64,000 nt of DNA from Nonomuraea sp. NBC_00507 (GTDB lineage: Bacteria > Actinomycetota > Actinomycetes > Streptosporangiales > Streptosporangiaceae), in NCBI RefSeq assembly GCF_036013525.1, contig NZ_CP107853.1, forward strand, positions 1,736,001 through 1,800,000, read 5' to 3'. A program made the position numbers and the translations under genes. Below the pieces are notes generated by a model. The model worked only from the letters and a program-made list of their open reading frames with translations. It did not search any database and was not told the origin of the DNA. Shown piece after piece: positions 26,348-34,541 of the stretch. Every line of letters begins with the position of its first letter. The first letter of the stretch is position 1.

Positions 26348-26502
26348 GTGAGACCGTTCACGAATTGGGCCAGCGAGTCGGCCGCGTTGACCACCGTGTC
26401 GAACGCCCCCTTCACCGCGTTGGCGGCGTCAGTTGGTCGGGCCAAGAGGTAGTACGCCACAAATGCGATACCACCGTATGTAAGGACTTTTTTGACCTGC
26501 AC
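26344..26502 (-). CDS. 52-aa protein upstream of the PH-domain gene
   Basis: A short protein (VQVKKVLTYGGIAFVAYYLL start) with one hydrophobic segment at about residues 7-20 and an amphipathic C-terminal half. The GTG at 26502 has a ggaggcgac site; a longer reading from 26532 is less likely. It overlaps the PH-domain start by 4 nt. Conserved coupling suggests the two products work together; I do not recognise a family. Confidence 0.6.
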   Translation of the reverse strand: MQVKKVLTYGGIAFVAYYLLARPTDAANAVKGAFDTVVNAADSLAQFVNGLT

Positions 26503-26598
26503 CGTCGCCTCCGTGCCACTTACCCACTCCACCCGCCGTATACATTACCCACCCCGATGCCGGGGTAAAGGTGACTTGGCGGGTTGGTTCTGATCTTG

Positions 26599-26874
26599 TT
26601 AGCCACGTTCGCTCGCCACCAGGGCCAGGACGTGGAGGTGCTTGCGCGCGATGCGTTCGACAAGGCTCGGATGGGCGTAGCCGGTGACCTCCAGCGCGCC
26701 GTAGTGCGCCGCCTCGACGCAGCGCGTTACCGTGGTCGTGGAGTGAACGCCGGCGAACTCCTCGCGGAGCATCGCCTCGACCTCCGCGTACGGAGTCGGA
26801 TCCGCCTCGATGTGCTCGTTCACGAGGACACCTCGGCACCGGGCATGTAGCTCATCGTGCTCCCCCACGCGCAT
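26599..26874 (-). CDS. Three-helix-bundle (DUF3562-like) protein
   Basis: About 91 aa from the ATG at 26874 (a GTG at 26907 is possible). The region YAEVEAMLREEFAG plus the conserved run of VERIARKHLHVLALVA at the C-terminus match the small actinobacterial three-helix-bundle dimerisation family. Its role is unknown. It is monocistronic as far as can be seen, in a 430-bp stretch between the PH operon and upp. Confidence 0.55.
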   Translation of the reverse strand: MRVGEHDELHARCRGVLVNEHIEADPTPYAEVEAMLREEFAGVHSTTTVTRCVEAAHYGALEVTGYAHPSLVERIARKHLHVLALVASERG

Positions 26875-26960
26875 GCGGAAGTTGCCTTCCCGTCTCTTCG
26901 TACCCACTCAACCACATTATGTAACGAAGTGACGACGGAGAGTGATGAATTAGGGATGCC

Positions 26961-27599
26961 TCAGACGACGCCGTAGAGGCGGTCACCCGCGTCGCCGAGT
27001 CCGGGCACGATGTAGCCGTTCTCGTTGAGCCGCTCGTCAAGGGCGGCGGTCACCACGCGGATCGGCTTGCCGGAGTTGGCGAACACCTTGTCCATGTGCG
27101 CGAGCCCCTCGGGGGCGGCCAGCAGGCAGATGGCGGTGACGTCCACGGCTCCCCGGTCGAACAGGAACTGCACGGCCGCCGCCAGCGTCCCGCCGGTGGC
27201 CAGCATGGGGTCGACCACGAAGCACTGCCGCCCGGACAGATCGTCGGGCAGGCGCGTGGCGTAGGTCTCCGCCTGCAGCGTGGACTCGTTGCGGATCATG
27301 CCGAGGAACCCCACCTCGGCCGTGGGGAGCAGCCTCGTCATGCCGTCGAGCATGCCGAGCCCGGCCCGCAGGATCGGCACGACCAGCGGGTAGGGCCTGG
27401 CCAGGTGCACGCCCTTGGCGGGCGCGACGGGCGTCTGGACGGTGATGTCGGTGACCCGCACGTCGCGGGTGGCCTCGTACGCCAGCAGCGTCACCAGCTC
27501 GTCCGCCAGCCTCCGAAAAGTGGGCGAGTCGGTGCGGACATCGCGCAGCGTGGTGAGCTTGTGCGCCACGAGCGGATGATCAACAACGAGGGTCTCCAT
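26961..27599 (-). CDS. upp: Uracil phosphoribosyltransferase
   Basis: 212 aa. It converts uracil and PRPP to UMP in pyrimidine salvage. The PRPP-binding loop is [15 protein letters not shown], and the C-terminal uracil-binding segment [17 protein letters not shown] is present. The start is the ATG at 27599 ([10 protein letters not shown]), giving normal family length; a longer open frame upstream is not used. In actinobacteria upp is usually near tadA, as here, divergently transcribed. Confidence 0.96.
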   Translation of the reverse strand: METLVVDHPLVAHKLTTLRDVRTDSPTFRRLADELVTLLAYEATRDVRVTDITVQTPVAPAKGVHLARPYPLVVPILRAGLGMLDGMTRLLPTAEVGFLGMIRNESTLQAETYATRLPDDLSGRQCFVVDPMLATGGTLAAAVQFLFDRGAVDVTAICLLAAPEGLAHMDKVFANSGKPIRVVTAALDERLNENGYIVPGLGDAGDRLYGVV

Positions 27600-27746
27600 A
27601 GAGGACAACGCTATCTTGTGGGGCAAGTGACAGCACCTCGCGGTATTGGTTTTGATCACAATTTGGTCGGAGAGGCACACGCCTAGTGGCCGGTTCTGGA
27701 ACGATTGGGTCCTGGTGATATCTGTCGGGTCAGAGATCGGGTGGGC

Positions 27747-28262
27747 ATGGCGATGACAGACGAAGACGCGCTCGACTTCGCCATCGTGGTCTATCGAGAG
27801 GATGATCGCTGGGAGGCCGAGCTGCTGCCTGTCACGCTCACGTCGGATCTGAAGGGACTGATCCACGCACTGCGGCAGCAGCCCAGCGAGAGCGGCACGA
27901 TCGGGCTGGTCGCCGTGGGGGACGAGTTCTTCGTGGCGCTGCGGGTGCTGGGTGATCGGGTCAGCGTCTTCCTGTCCGACATCGCCGCCTCATGGGATTT
28001 CCCGCTGGCGCGTCAGGCGCTCGACTACCTGGACGTGCCCGTACCGGATGAGGAGGAGCTCGACGAGATCCTCCAGGACGAGGAGACCGTGCTCCCCGCC
28101 GGAGATCTGTCGATCTTCGCAGATCTCGGGTTGGACGAGATGGAGCTGGGCATCCTCTCCGGCGACATCGATCTGCTTCCCGAAGATGTGTTGTCCAGCA
28201 TCGCCGCGCGGCTCGGCTTCTCTGAGCCGTTCGAGCGTGCCATCGAATCGGTCTTCGGCTGA
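27747..28262 (+). CDS. tRNA adenosine deaminase-associated protein, copy 1
   Basis: 172 aa from the ATG at 27747. An acidic protein of the family that precedes tadA in actinobacteria; its role is not established, but the constant linkage suggests TadA support. Shared features with the next gene are the VFLSDI strand, a [18 protein letters not shown] block and [16 protein letters not shown] near the C-terminus. It is 17 bp from copy 2 on the same strand, and both lead into tadA. Confidence 0.82.
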   Translation: MAMTDEDALDFAIVVYREDDRWEAELLPVTLTSDLKGLIHALRQQPSESGTIGLVAVGDEFFVALRVLGDRVSVFLSDIAASWDFPLARQALDYLDVPVPDEEELDEILQDEETVLPAGDLSIFADLGLDEMELGILSGDIDLLPEDVLSSIAARLGFSEPFERAIESVFG

Positions 28263-28279
28263 CCCCCTGGAGCGCGGAC

Positions 28280-28756
28280 ATGGCGTCCAACACCTTCTCT
28301 GCTGCCTTCGTCAGGACCTCAGACGGCTGGAGCGGTGCCGAGGTCGATCTGAGTGATGCTGAGATCGTCGACGACTTCGGCGACGCCGTCACCGAGGCGC
28401 TGGGGCTGACCGGTGACGAGCTGGCCCTGCTGTGCGTCGAGGTCGAGGACGAGTGGTTCGCCATCGCCCGCTACCTGGGCGAGGAGGAGCCGCGCGTGTT
28501 CCTGTCCGACGTGCACGCCGTGGTCTCCGACAGCCTGGGCGAGTTGTTCGCCGAGTTCGCCGGGGTGGCGCCGGACAAGGAGGGCAACGGGCTCGGCATC
28601 CGCCCGGCCGGCGACTTCGAGCTGCTCAGCGACCTGGGCGTGAGCTCGGAAGAGCTGCTGGAGCTCAGTATGGAAGAGGGCCTGTTGCCTGCCGACGTCC
28701 TGTCGGTGATCGCCGAGCGACTGTCGTTCGCCGACGAGCTCGACCGGCTGCGGTGA
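28280..28756 (+). CDS. tRNA adenosine deaminase-associated protein, copy 2
   Basis: 158 aa, a paralogue of the preceding gene product. Both have VFLSDV/I in the middle, [36 protein letters not shown] and an LLPxDVLSxIAxRL(S/G)F end. One copy is the common situation; here two lie in tandem, 13 bp ahead of tadA. The sequences have diverged considerably, so the duplication is old or the two have separate roles. Confidence 0.82.
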   Translation: MASNTFSAAFVRTSDGWSGAEVDLSDAEIVDDFGDAVTEALGLTGDELALLCVEVEDEWFAIARYLGEEEPRVFLSDVHAVVSDSLGELFAEFAGVAPDKEGNGLGIRPAGDFELLSDLGVSSEELLELSMEEGLLPADVLSVIAERLSFADELDRLR

Positions 28757-28769
28757 CCCCGCCGGACCG

Positions 28770-29225
28770 GTGACCCACGAAGAGGCCATGCGCCTGGCCC
28801 TGGAGGAGGCCGTCGCGGCGGCCGCCAGGGAGGAGATCCCCGTGGGCGCTGTGGTGCTCGGGCCGGGCGGCGAGGTCCTGTCCGCGGCGGGCAACGACCG
28901 CGAGTCCACCGCCGACCCCACGGCCCACGCTGAGGTCCTCGCGCTCAGGCAGGCCGCCGCGGCGCGCGGCCAGTGGCGGCTGAGCGGCTGCACGCTGGTG
29001 GTCACGCTGGAGCCGTGCACGATGTGCGCCGGGGCCGCGGTGCAGGCCAGGGTCGATCGGATCGTGTACGGGGCCGTCGACGAGAAGGGCGGGGCCGTGG
29101 GCTCGCTCTGGGACGTCGTACGCGATCGCCGGCTCAACCATCGGCCCGAGGTCGTCATGGGGGTGCTGGCAGGGGAGTGCTCGGCTCTCCTAAAGCAGTT
29201 CTTTGCCACTCGGCGGATCCGGTAA
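28770..29225 (+). CDS. tadA: tRNA-specific adenosine deaminase
   Basis: 151 aa. It converts A34 of tRNA-Arg(ACG) to inosine, needed for decoding. The zinc-deaminase motifs are intact: His53-Ala-Glu55 (catalytic) and Pro82-Cys83-x2-Cys86. The start is a GTG at 28770 (alternative ATG at 28788). It is the third gene of an operon with the two TadA-associated genes and lies 10 bp before tRNA-Ser(CGA). Confidence 0.95.
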   Translation: MTHEEAMRLALEEAVAAAAREEIPVGAVVLGPGGEVLSAAGNDRESTADPTAHAEVLALRQAAAARGQWRLSGCTLVVTLEPCTMCAGAAVQARVDRIVYGAVDEKGGAVGSLWDVVRDRRLNHRPEVVMGVLAGECSALLKQFFATRRIR

Positions 29226-29235
29226 GCTCGTTCGC

Positions 29236-29322
29236 GGTGGTGTCGCCTAGTGGCCGAGGGCGCACGCCTCGAAAGCGTGTGATGGGGCAACTCATCCGTG
29301 GGTTCAAATCCCACCACCACCG
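29236..29322 (+). tRNA. tRNA-Ser (anticodon CGA)
   Basis: An 87-nt class II tRNA. The acceptor ggtggtg pairs with caccacc, followed by discriminator G. The anticodon stem cacgc/gcgtg encloses loop ctCGAaa; there is a long variable arm, and the T arm is gtggg-ttcaaat-cccac. CCA is not encoded. Its 3' 23 nt belong to the attL repeat of the island. Confidence 0.97.
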
Positions 29323-29370
29323 CCGCTAAGTTGGGCCTCCGACCTGCACTAACAGGTCGGAGGCCCTTCG
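29300..29370. repeat. attL: 71-bp repeat covering the tRNA-Ser 3' end
   Basis: Identical except for one base (t at 29350) to 41470-41540. It covers the last 23 nt of tRNA-Ser(CGA) plus its terminator hairpin. This is the usual signature of tyrosine-integrase insertion into a tRNA 3' end that keeps the tRNA intact. Confidence 0.93.
29333..29370 (+). terminator. Terminator of tRNA-Ser(CGA)
   Basis: A perfect 14-bp stem: gggcctccgacctg (29333-29346) pairs with caggtcggaggccc (29353-29366), with a 6-nt loop, 10 nt after the tRNA. The same structure is duplicated at the right end of the island (41503-41536). Confidence 0.85.
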
Positions 29371-29483
29371 TCTGCCAAGATCATGGGGGCATTTTGGGGG
29401 CATCGGCCCTCAGCCAAGATCACGCAGACGGGTTCCCGGTGGCGGTGGTCGCTCACCTTCCGACCCGGAAGGAACGCCAGAGA

Positions 29484-30836
29484 ATGGCATCGATCGAACC
29501 GCGCAAGGGCGCGAAGGGGCGCGTGAGCTACCGCGTCGTCTGGTACATCGATGGCAAGCGTGAGAACGGACGCGACACCGAAACGTGCGACTCACACGCG
29601 ATTGCCAAGCACTTCAAGAACCTCGTCGAGCTGGCCGGTGAGAACCGCCCGGTGGGCTACCCCAAGCGCTGTAGGGGGATCGGCATCGACCAGCGGCTTG
29701 AGCCCGAGCCCGTCCCGGCTGCTGCGGCCGGTGGCAGCAGCCCGCCGACCGCAGCCGACGTACCCACGTTGGGCGAGATCCTCGACCGGTACCTGAACCA
29801 GCCGAACCACCCGGCCGAGGAAGTGCAGCGCATCGGCTACCGGCGCCAGTTCGACCGGCACGTCCGCCTCGCCGTCGTGACGCTGGAGGACGGCACCCGC
29901 GTCGGCCCGCTCGGTGGGCTGCCCGTCACCGAGTACACCGCTGACGTCGACCAGGCATGGGTCATCTGGATGCAGGGGCGCACGCACCAGGTCAAGGGTG
30001 AGCTGGTCCCGTACTCGGCGAAGACCATCCACAACATCCACGGCGGGATCATCTCCCCGACCCTGGCCTACGCCAGCGTCAAGGGGCTCATCGACGCCAA
30101 CCCCTGCGACAGCGCTCGGCTTCCGGAAAAGTCGGTGCGCACCGTGACGCGCGATGAGGTGCCGACCGCCGAGGAGATCGCGTTCTGGATCGCGCTCGCC
30201 TACCAGGTGAGCGAGTTCGCCGGCGACCTTGTCACGCTGGCCATCGCCACGGGCTTGCGCTTCGGGGAGCTGACCGCGCTGCGGCGCTGCGACGTCGACC
30301 TCAAGCGGCGCCTGCTTACCGTGGCCGGGGCGATCAAGGAGCGGCGCGAACCGCGTGAGCTGTACCGAGCCAACTACGGCAAGACCGACACGGCCTAGCG
30401 GACCATCCGTATCCCCAAGAGCGCGCTGTTCATGCTGCAGCGCCGGATGGAGAACCTACCGCCACAGGGGCTGCTGTTCACCGCGCCCAGGGGCATCCTG
30501 CACTCCAACGGCTGGTCACGCACCTGGACCAAGGTTGTCGACCTGGCGCAAGAGTCGGGCATCCTCACCGCGGCCACGCTGCACAAGATGCGCCACTTCC
30601 ACGCCACCGAACTCTTGGCGGCCAACGTCTCCATGGACACCGTCAGCCGCCGCCTCGGCCACGCCTCAGTACTCGTCACCAGCGCCATCTACGGGCACCT
30701 GACGCCGAAGGCAGACCAGCGTGCGGCCAACATCCTGGACGCCGTGATGGGCGGTGGCAAGCCGAAGAAGCGGAGGAAGAAGTCCAAGAAGGAGAAGAAG
30801 GCCGTGGCCAGCCTCCTGCAGTCCATCCCGGCCTAG
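29484..30836 (+). pseudogene. Tyrosine integrase interrupted by one in-frame TAG
   Basis: One frame of 451 codons encodes a phage-type integrase but has TAG at codon 305 (30396-30398). The N-terminal part (304 aa) has the AP2/SAM-like DNA-binding regions and the first catalytic Arg in TGLRFGEL. The part after the stop (145 aa) supplies HKMRH (His-x2-Arg), GHASVLVTSAIYGHL (His and the catalytic Tyr), and a Lys-rich tail. No other lesion is visible, so it is either newly broken, a sequence error, or read through. Adjacent attL supports the integrase role. The ATG at 29484 has an upstream ggaagga. Confidence 0.9.
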
Positions 30837-31149
30837 CGCCTGGTCGCACCGAACGCGCTCAGTCGCATGGAGTGGCAGGGCGCGTTCCGCCGGGTCAGTC
30901 TCGCCCATGCAGGCTCATCGAGGTTAAACGGGGTTAGGGACCTCTGTGCGTGTGCTGAGTCAGAGAAATCAGCGAAACCGCTGACGAGCTTCCTCGATCT
31001 CGCTGCGCCCGGCGTCTACCGTGTCGCTTGCCCCCTTAGGTCACTCCGGTGACCTTGGACAGCAGTCCCGTGGATCACCCCCTTACACGGGATTTCCCGT
31101 ACATCCCATACACGCGGACACCGTAGCCGAGCACGTAAGGGGGCAGGCG
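30837..31149. other. Intergenic stretch without a recognisable gene
   Basis: 313 bp between the broken integrase and the leader reading frame of the PD40 gene. I see no convincing reading frame on either strand. An inverted motif ccttacacgg/tcccgta near 31080-31110 may be part of the downstream promoter, but nothing is strong enough to call. Confidence 0.5.
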
Positions 31150-31251
31150 ATGAAGAGACAGACCATGGCTGCGACACGGATCGCCGTCGAGCAGGTGGCG
31201 GGCGCACAGAAACCGGGGGCATCGCAACGGGGGCCGTCGGCCGGGCGGTGA
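31150..31251 (+). CDS. 33-codon leader frame or displaced 5' end of the PD40 gene
   Basis: It begins MKRQTMAATRIAVEQV after a strong taaggggg ribosome binding site and stops at TGA (31249-31251), overlapping the next ATG in TGATG. The downstream gene has no good start of its own, and its frame continues upstream as TGGIATGAVGRAV. So this looks either like a translation-coupled leader peptide or the true N-terminus displaced by an indel in the run near 31208-31222. Confidence 0.4.
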   Translation: MKRQTMAATRIAVEQVAGAQKPGASQRGPSAGR

Positions 31252-32108
31252 TGGCCGTGATCACGGCTGCCATGACGGTCGTGACGACCATGGGCATGGC
31301 CGCGGTGCCAGCGGGGGCGGTGGTCCCGGGCGACAACGGCAAGATCGCTTTTTCCAGCTTCCGGGACGGCAAATTCGAGATCTATGTGATGAACGCCGAC
31401 GGCAGCGGGCAGATCAACCTCACCAAGGACCCCGCAGGTGACTCTGCCCCGGCGTGGTCACCGGACGGCACCAAGATCGCCTTAACTAGCAACCGGGACG
31501 GCAAATTCGAGATCTATGTGATGAACGCCGACGGCAGCGGGCAGATCAACCTCACCAAGGACCCCGCAGGTGACTCTGCCCCGGCGTGGTCACCGGATGG
31601 CACCAAGATCGCTTTTGCCGACTTCCGCGGCGACGTCGAGATCTTCGTGATGAACGCCGACGGCAGCGGGCAGACCAATCTCACCAACAACCCCACGTCG
31701 TTCGACGGTGAACCGGCGTGGTCACCGGACGGCACCAAGATCGCCTTCACCAGCACTCGGGACGGCAGCAACGAGATCTATGTGATGAACGCCGACGGCA
31801 GCACGCAGACCCGTCTCACCAACAACCTCGCGAATAACCTCCAGCCCGGCTGGGCCATCGCCGTTACCGCCCCCACGATCAAGAGTCGCGTGACTCAGAC
31901 TCACGGCCGCATTCAGAGCCGCAGGCACAGCGAGAGCCGCAGCCACAATGTGCAGCAGAGCCAGGGCCACACCCAGAGCCACGGCCAGAGGCACACCCAG
32001 AGCCACGGCCAAAGCCAGGGACAGCACCAGGGACAGCGCCAGGAGCAGAAGATCCATATCAAATGCCACGATCGCACGGGTGGCCGCTGCCGGGTCCCGA
32101 TTGATTAA
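31248..32108 (+). CDS. Secreted TolB-like PD40 repeat protein with His/Gln/Ser-rich tail
   Basis: 286 aa. A hydrophobic secretion segment (residues about 2-24, ending AVPAGA) is followed by four PD40 beta-propeller repeats of about 44 aa with IYVMNADGSGQ and AWSPDGTKIAF. At DNA level the first two repeats are nearly identical tandem copies with a 132-bp period (31361 and 31493). The last 70 residues are low complexity (repeated QSHG/HTQSHG). Four blades alone would not close a propeller. The function is unknown; binding or surface interaction is likely. Confidence 0.7.
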   Translation: MMAVITAAMTVVTTMGMAAVPAGAVVPGDNGKIAFSSFRDGKFEIYVMNADGSGQINLTKDPAGDSAPAWSPDGTKIALTSNRDGKFEIYVMNADGSGQINLTKDPAGDSAPAWSPDGTKIAFADFRGDVEIFVMNADGSGQTNLTNNPTSFDGEPAWSPDGTKIAFTSTRDGSNEIYVMNADGSTQTRLTNNLANNLQPGWAIAVTAPTIKSRVTQTHGRIQSRRHSESRSHNVQQSQGHTQSHGQRHTQSHGQSQGQHQGQRQEQKIHIKCHDRTGGRCRVPID

Positions 32109-32267
32109 TCGTCTTGGCGCCCCAGTGCACGCGGGCCGACGGCCGCTCGTCAGGGCCATGCGCGCGGTCGCGGGCAGGTAGGCGGCCAACCACCTCCCGC
32201 AAGCAGAGGACCCCGGTGCCCTCTCAAGCCCGCTGTGCCCGACGGAACCCCCAAACCCCGCAGATTC

Positions 32268-32301
32268 GCAACGGCACCTCTCCGAGGAGAGGTGCCGTTG
32301 C
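32268..32301. terminator. Perfect 16-bp-arm hairpin in a gene-poor gap
   Basis: gcaacggcacctctcc (32268-32283) and ggagaggtgccgttgc (32286-32301) are exact reverse complements around ga. It lies 160 bp after the PD40 gene with no T run. It could be a terminator or an insertion-sequence end. The surrounding 32109-32412 shows no gene. Confidence 0.5.
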
Positions 32302-32412
32302 TATGACGCCCTACCTTCTCGCTGAATGGCCGCTTCTAAAGCCCGGCGAGCTGCTTCGACTGGTTGTAACGGGTCAGATAATCCCAGTGAGCGCCGGATC
32401 TCGGGATACTCA

Positions 32413-32574
32413 TGCGCGGGACGCTCCCGCTACCGCAGGACCGCCAAGACCCACCTCCAGCACCTGCTCATCGCCGCGGCAATGAACCTCACCAGACTCG
32501 ACGCTTGGCTCACCGGAACGCCGCTGGCCCCGACCCGCACCTCGCTTTTCGCCGCTCTGCGTCCAGCAGCATGA
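32413..32574 (+). pseudogene. C-terminal remnant of an IS1182-type transposase
   Basis: The last about 53 codons (RSRYRRTAKTHLQHLLIAA, then MNLTRLDAWLTGTPLAPTRTS and a stop) match the conserved C-terminal end of IS1182-family transposases. The rest of the gene is missing; upstream sequence in this frame is unrelated. Family assignment rests on pattern memory of this ending. Confidence 0.55.
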
Positions 32575-32606
32575 CGAGTGGGCGTTTCGTTTTGTCTGCT
32601 CCCGGG

Positions 32607-32730
32607 TCAGGTGCCGCGCCAGGTGGGGTGTTCGCTGGTGAGGCGGCGGGTCATGAGGTCGATCATGGCGATGTGGACCACGGGTTCGGAGCGGTCGGGG
32701 AGTGCTTCCTACAGTTCCCCACGGAACTGG
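32607..32730 (-). pseudogene. C-terminal remnant of another transposase
   Basis: Reading the minus strand gives LPDRSEPVVHIAMIDLMTRR, then LTSEHPTWRGT and a stop at 32607. This is the typical C-terminal ending of IS4/IS5-like actinobacterial transposases. Only about 35-40 residues remain. Together with the neighbouring remnant it marks an old insertion hot spot inside the island. Confidence 0.5.
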
Positions 32731-32761
32731 AGGCCGCACGGCAGGCGCAGGGAGGACGGTT

Positions 32762-33445
32762 TCACTCAGCTGGCGGGCTTGTGGACAGCGGTGGCGTCTG
32801 CGGAGCAGGAACCTGTTTGAAGGCGTTCGAGACCCCGGGCATGCTTTTCGCCCTTGCAATCACTGGACTGTAGTCCGTGTCGGGTTCCATGATGACAAGA
32901 AACGACTCGTGCATGTCCTTGGTCTCTACGTCCGTCATTTGAGGAACGGCTTTGCGGAATCTGGCGAGTGCGCCGGCCTGGTCCTCGAACGTGACGCTCT
33001 CGACACCCGGTAGTTCGTTCAGCATCCGGTCGATGTCCGCCTTTTGCTGTTCGGTGGCCGCCGTACCGCCGCCTGCCGGGGTGTCCCTGCTGCCCGTGCC
33101 GCCTCCGCACGCGGCCTCGATGTCGTCGTGCTTGCACAGAAAGACCCTGATTCCCAGCTCTTTCGTGCTCATCAGAGCGAACTGCTGCAGGCTCGACGCT
33201 CTGACGTCGTGATCCGTTGCGGCACGGTGATCCGGCGACGGGGCAGCCCTGGGCGCCAGTGCGACCGCGGCCACGATGCCGGCGAGGGCGACAGGTGCGG
33301 CCACGGCCACAAGCCGCAGCCGGAGGGAGAAGCCGCGACGGCGACGGGTGGCGAAGGCGCGCGCGAGGTCGGTTTCGCGGCGGCGCTGGTAGGCGTCGTC
33401 GGTGTTGGGGCGCAAGGAGGTGATCAGGCCGTTGAGGTCGTTCAT
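32762..33445 (-). CDS. Membrane protein with FtsX-ectodomain-like domain, partner of the ECF sigma
   Basis: 227 aa. An N-terminal cytoplasmic region (MNDLNGLITSLRPNTDDAYQ) could hold sigma, one membrane helix lies at about 52-72, and the extracellular domain follows. That domain resembles the FtsX ectodomain: RVFLCKHDD...ACGGG, then LNELPGVESVTFEDQAGALARF and HESFLVIM. The tail is proline-rich. The ATG overlaps the sigma stop by 4 nt (ATGA), the standard sigma/anti-sigma arrangement, so a membrane anti-sigma role is inferred. Confidence 0.7.
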   Translation of the reverse strand: MNDLNGLITSLRPNTDDAYQRRRETDLARAFATRRRRGFSLRLRLVAVAAPVALAGIVAAVALAPRAAPSPDHRAATDHDVRASSLQQFALMSTKELGIRVFLCKHDDIEAACGGGTGSRDTPAGGGTAATEQQKADIDRMLNELPGVESVTFEDQAGALARFRKAVPQMTDVETKDMHESFLVIMEPDTDYSPVIARAKSMPGVSNAFKQVPAPQTPPLSTSPPAE

Positions 33446-33945
33446 GACTGCTCCAGGAACGTGGGCTGGGTGAGGTTGAGCGCGTAGGTGAGACGGCGTC
33501 GGGCGCGGTGCAGCCGTACGTTGAAGGTGCGAGCCGAGCAACCGGCGATCTTCGCGGCCTCGGCCGGGGTGAGCCCGTACCAGCTGGCTAGCAGCACGGC
33601 CTCGGCATCGAGCTCGGATAGCTCCGCGAGCGCTGTCAGCGCCGCCTGCCTCTCGGCCACCTGCTCGGCCACGTCGTCAGCAGGGGCAAGTTCGGCGAGC
33701 CGCGCGACCAGGTTGTGCCTGCGCGCAGTGGTGCGGCGTTGCGTCCGTACCAAGTTGCGAGCCACGCCGAGCAGCCACGGCAGCGGCGGCTCCGGTAGGC
33801 GGCCGAGTTTTCGCCACGCGATCACAAAGGTCTCGCTGGCAATGTCCTCGGCCGTCTCCTGATCGGCTCGCAGCAGCACGTAGCTGAGCACGCTGCGGTA
33901 GTGCTCCTCATACAGCGCGGTGAGTCGCGCTTGTGAATCGTCCAC
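33442..33945 (-). CDS. ECF RNA polymerase sigma factor
   Basis: About 167 aa. Sigma region 2 is residues about 12-70 (LYEEHYRSVLSYVLLRADQETAEDIASETF region) and region 4 about 105-160 (LSELDAEAVLLASWYGLTPAEAAKIAGCSARTFNVRLHRAR region). It is transcribed with its membrane partner. The start is uncertain: I use the GTG at 33945; a TTG at 33963 is also in frame. The 236 bp upstream (33946-34181) hold its promoter and no other visible gene. Confidence 0.87.
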   Translation of the reverse strand: MDDSQARLTALYEEHYRSVLSYVLLRADQETAEDIASETFVIAWRKLGRLPEPPLPWLLGVARNLVRTQRRTTARRHNLVARLAELAPADDVAEQVAERQAALTALAELSELDAEAVLLASWYGLTPAEAAKIAGCSARTFNVRLHRARRRLTYALNLTQPTFLEQS

Positions 33946-34181
33946 GCCTGGTAATGACCTCAACAGCCCCTTGATTACCTGTCCAGGGAGAAATGATCTC
34001 TAGGATCCCCTTCCACCGTTCTTGGTATGTGTGATCTCAGCGGTGAAACTGGCCAGACACACGTCCTCCGACACGTGATACGCCCCGAGATCACAGTGGT
34101 GATCCCGGGGGCTTCCGTCTTATCTACTTCGCCAACAGGGTCTCTTTCGGAAGGGCGGGGGCACTTCGTCGTGCTCTACGC

Positions 34182-34541
34182 CTACCTGGTGGTCGCGTGG
34201 TGTACTGCCGTGTGGCTGACGATGATTGGTCGAGGCGGCAGCGACGGCTTCGCCTTTACGATCACCTTTCCATTCAGCAGGACTTGGGCAGGATCCGCCT
34301 CGCCTTGGGTGTCTAATCCCGCATCCTGTATCGCGCGAACCGCCTTGTCGGCCGCGGTCTCGCCCTTCTCGGTGCTGGTCCCCTCGAGGAGGTAGAGGTT
34401 TACCGCGTCGTGCTGGATGTAGGCGATGGCGTCCCCAGGGAATGGGGCGTGCTGCTGGATGCTGTCGTCATTTTCGTGGACGACGAATCCCGTGCTGGTG
34501 AGAGCAGCGTTGAGTTGCAAGAGCGTATGTTCGGTACTCAC
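34182..34541 (-). CDS. Hypothetical protein, about 119 aa
   Basis: It starts at a GTG (34541) behind agaaagaaagc, reading VSTEHTLLQLNAALTSTGFV. The protein is soluble, with an acidic centre and a basic tail. I do not recognise a family. A longer frame extends to 34592. It lies between the sigma gene and a small membrane frame on the same strand. Confidence 0.45.
   Translation of the reverse strand: MSTEHTLLQLNAALTSTGFVVHENDDSIQQHAPFPGDAIAYIQHDAVNLYLLEGTSTEKGETAADKAVRAIQDAGLDTQGEADPAQVLLNGKVIVKAKPSLPPRPIIVSHTAVHHATTR

Noticed and set aside
29298..29483. In-frame upstream extension of the integrase through the tRNA
   Set aside because: It reads through the tRNA 3' end and terminator; the ATG at 29484 has a ribosome site.
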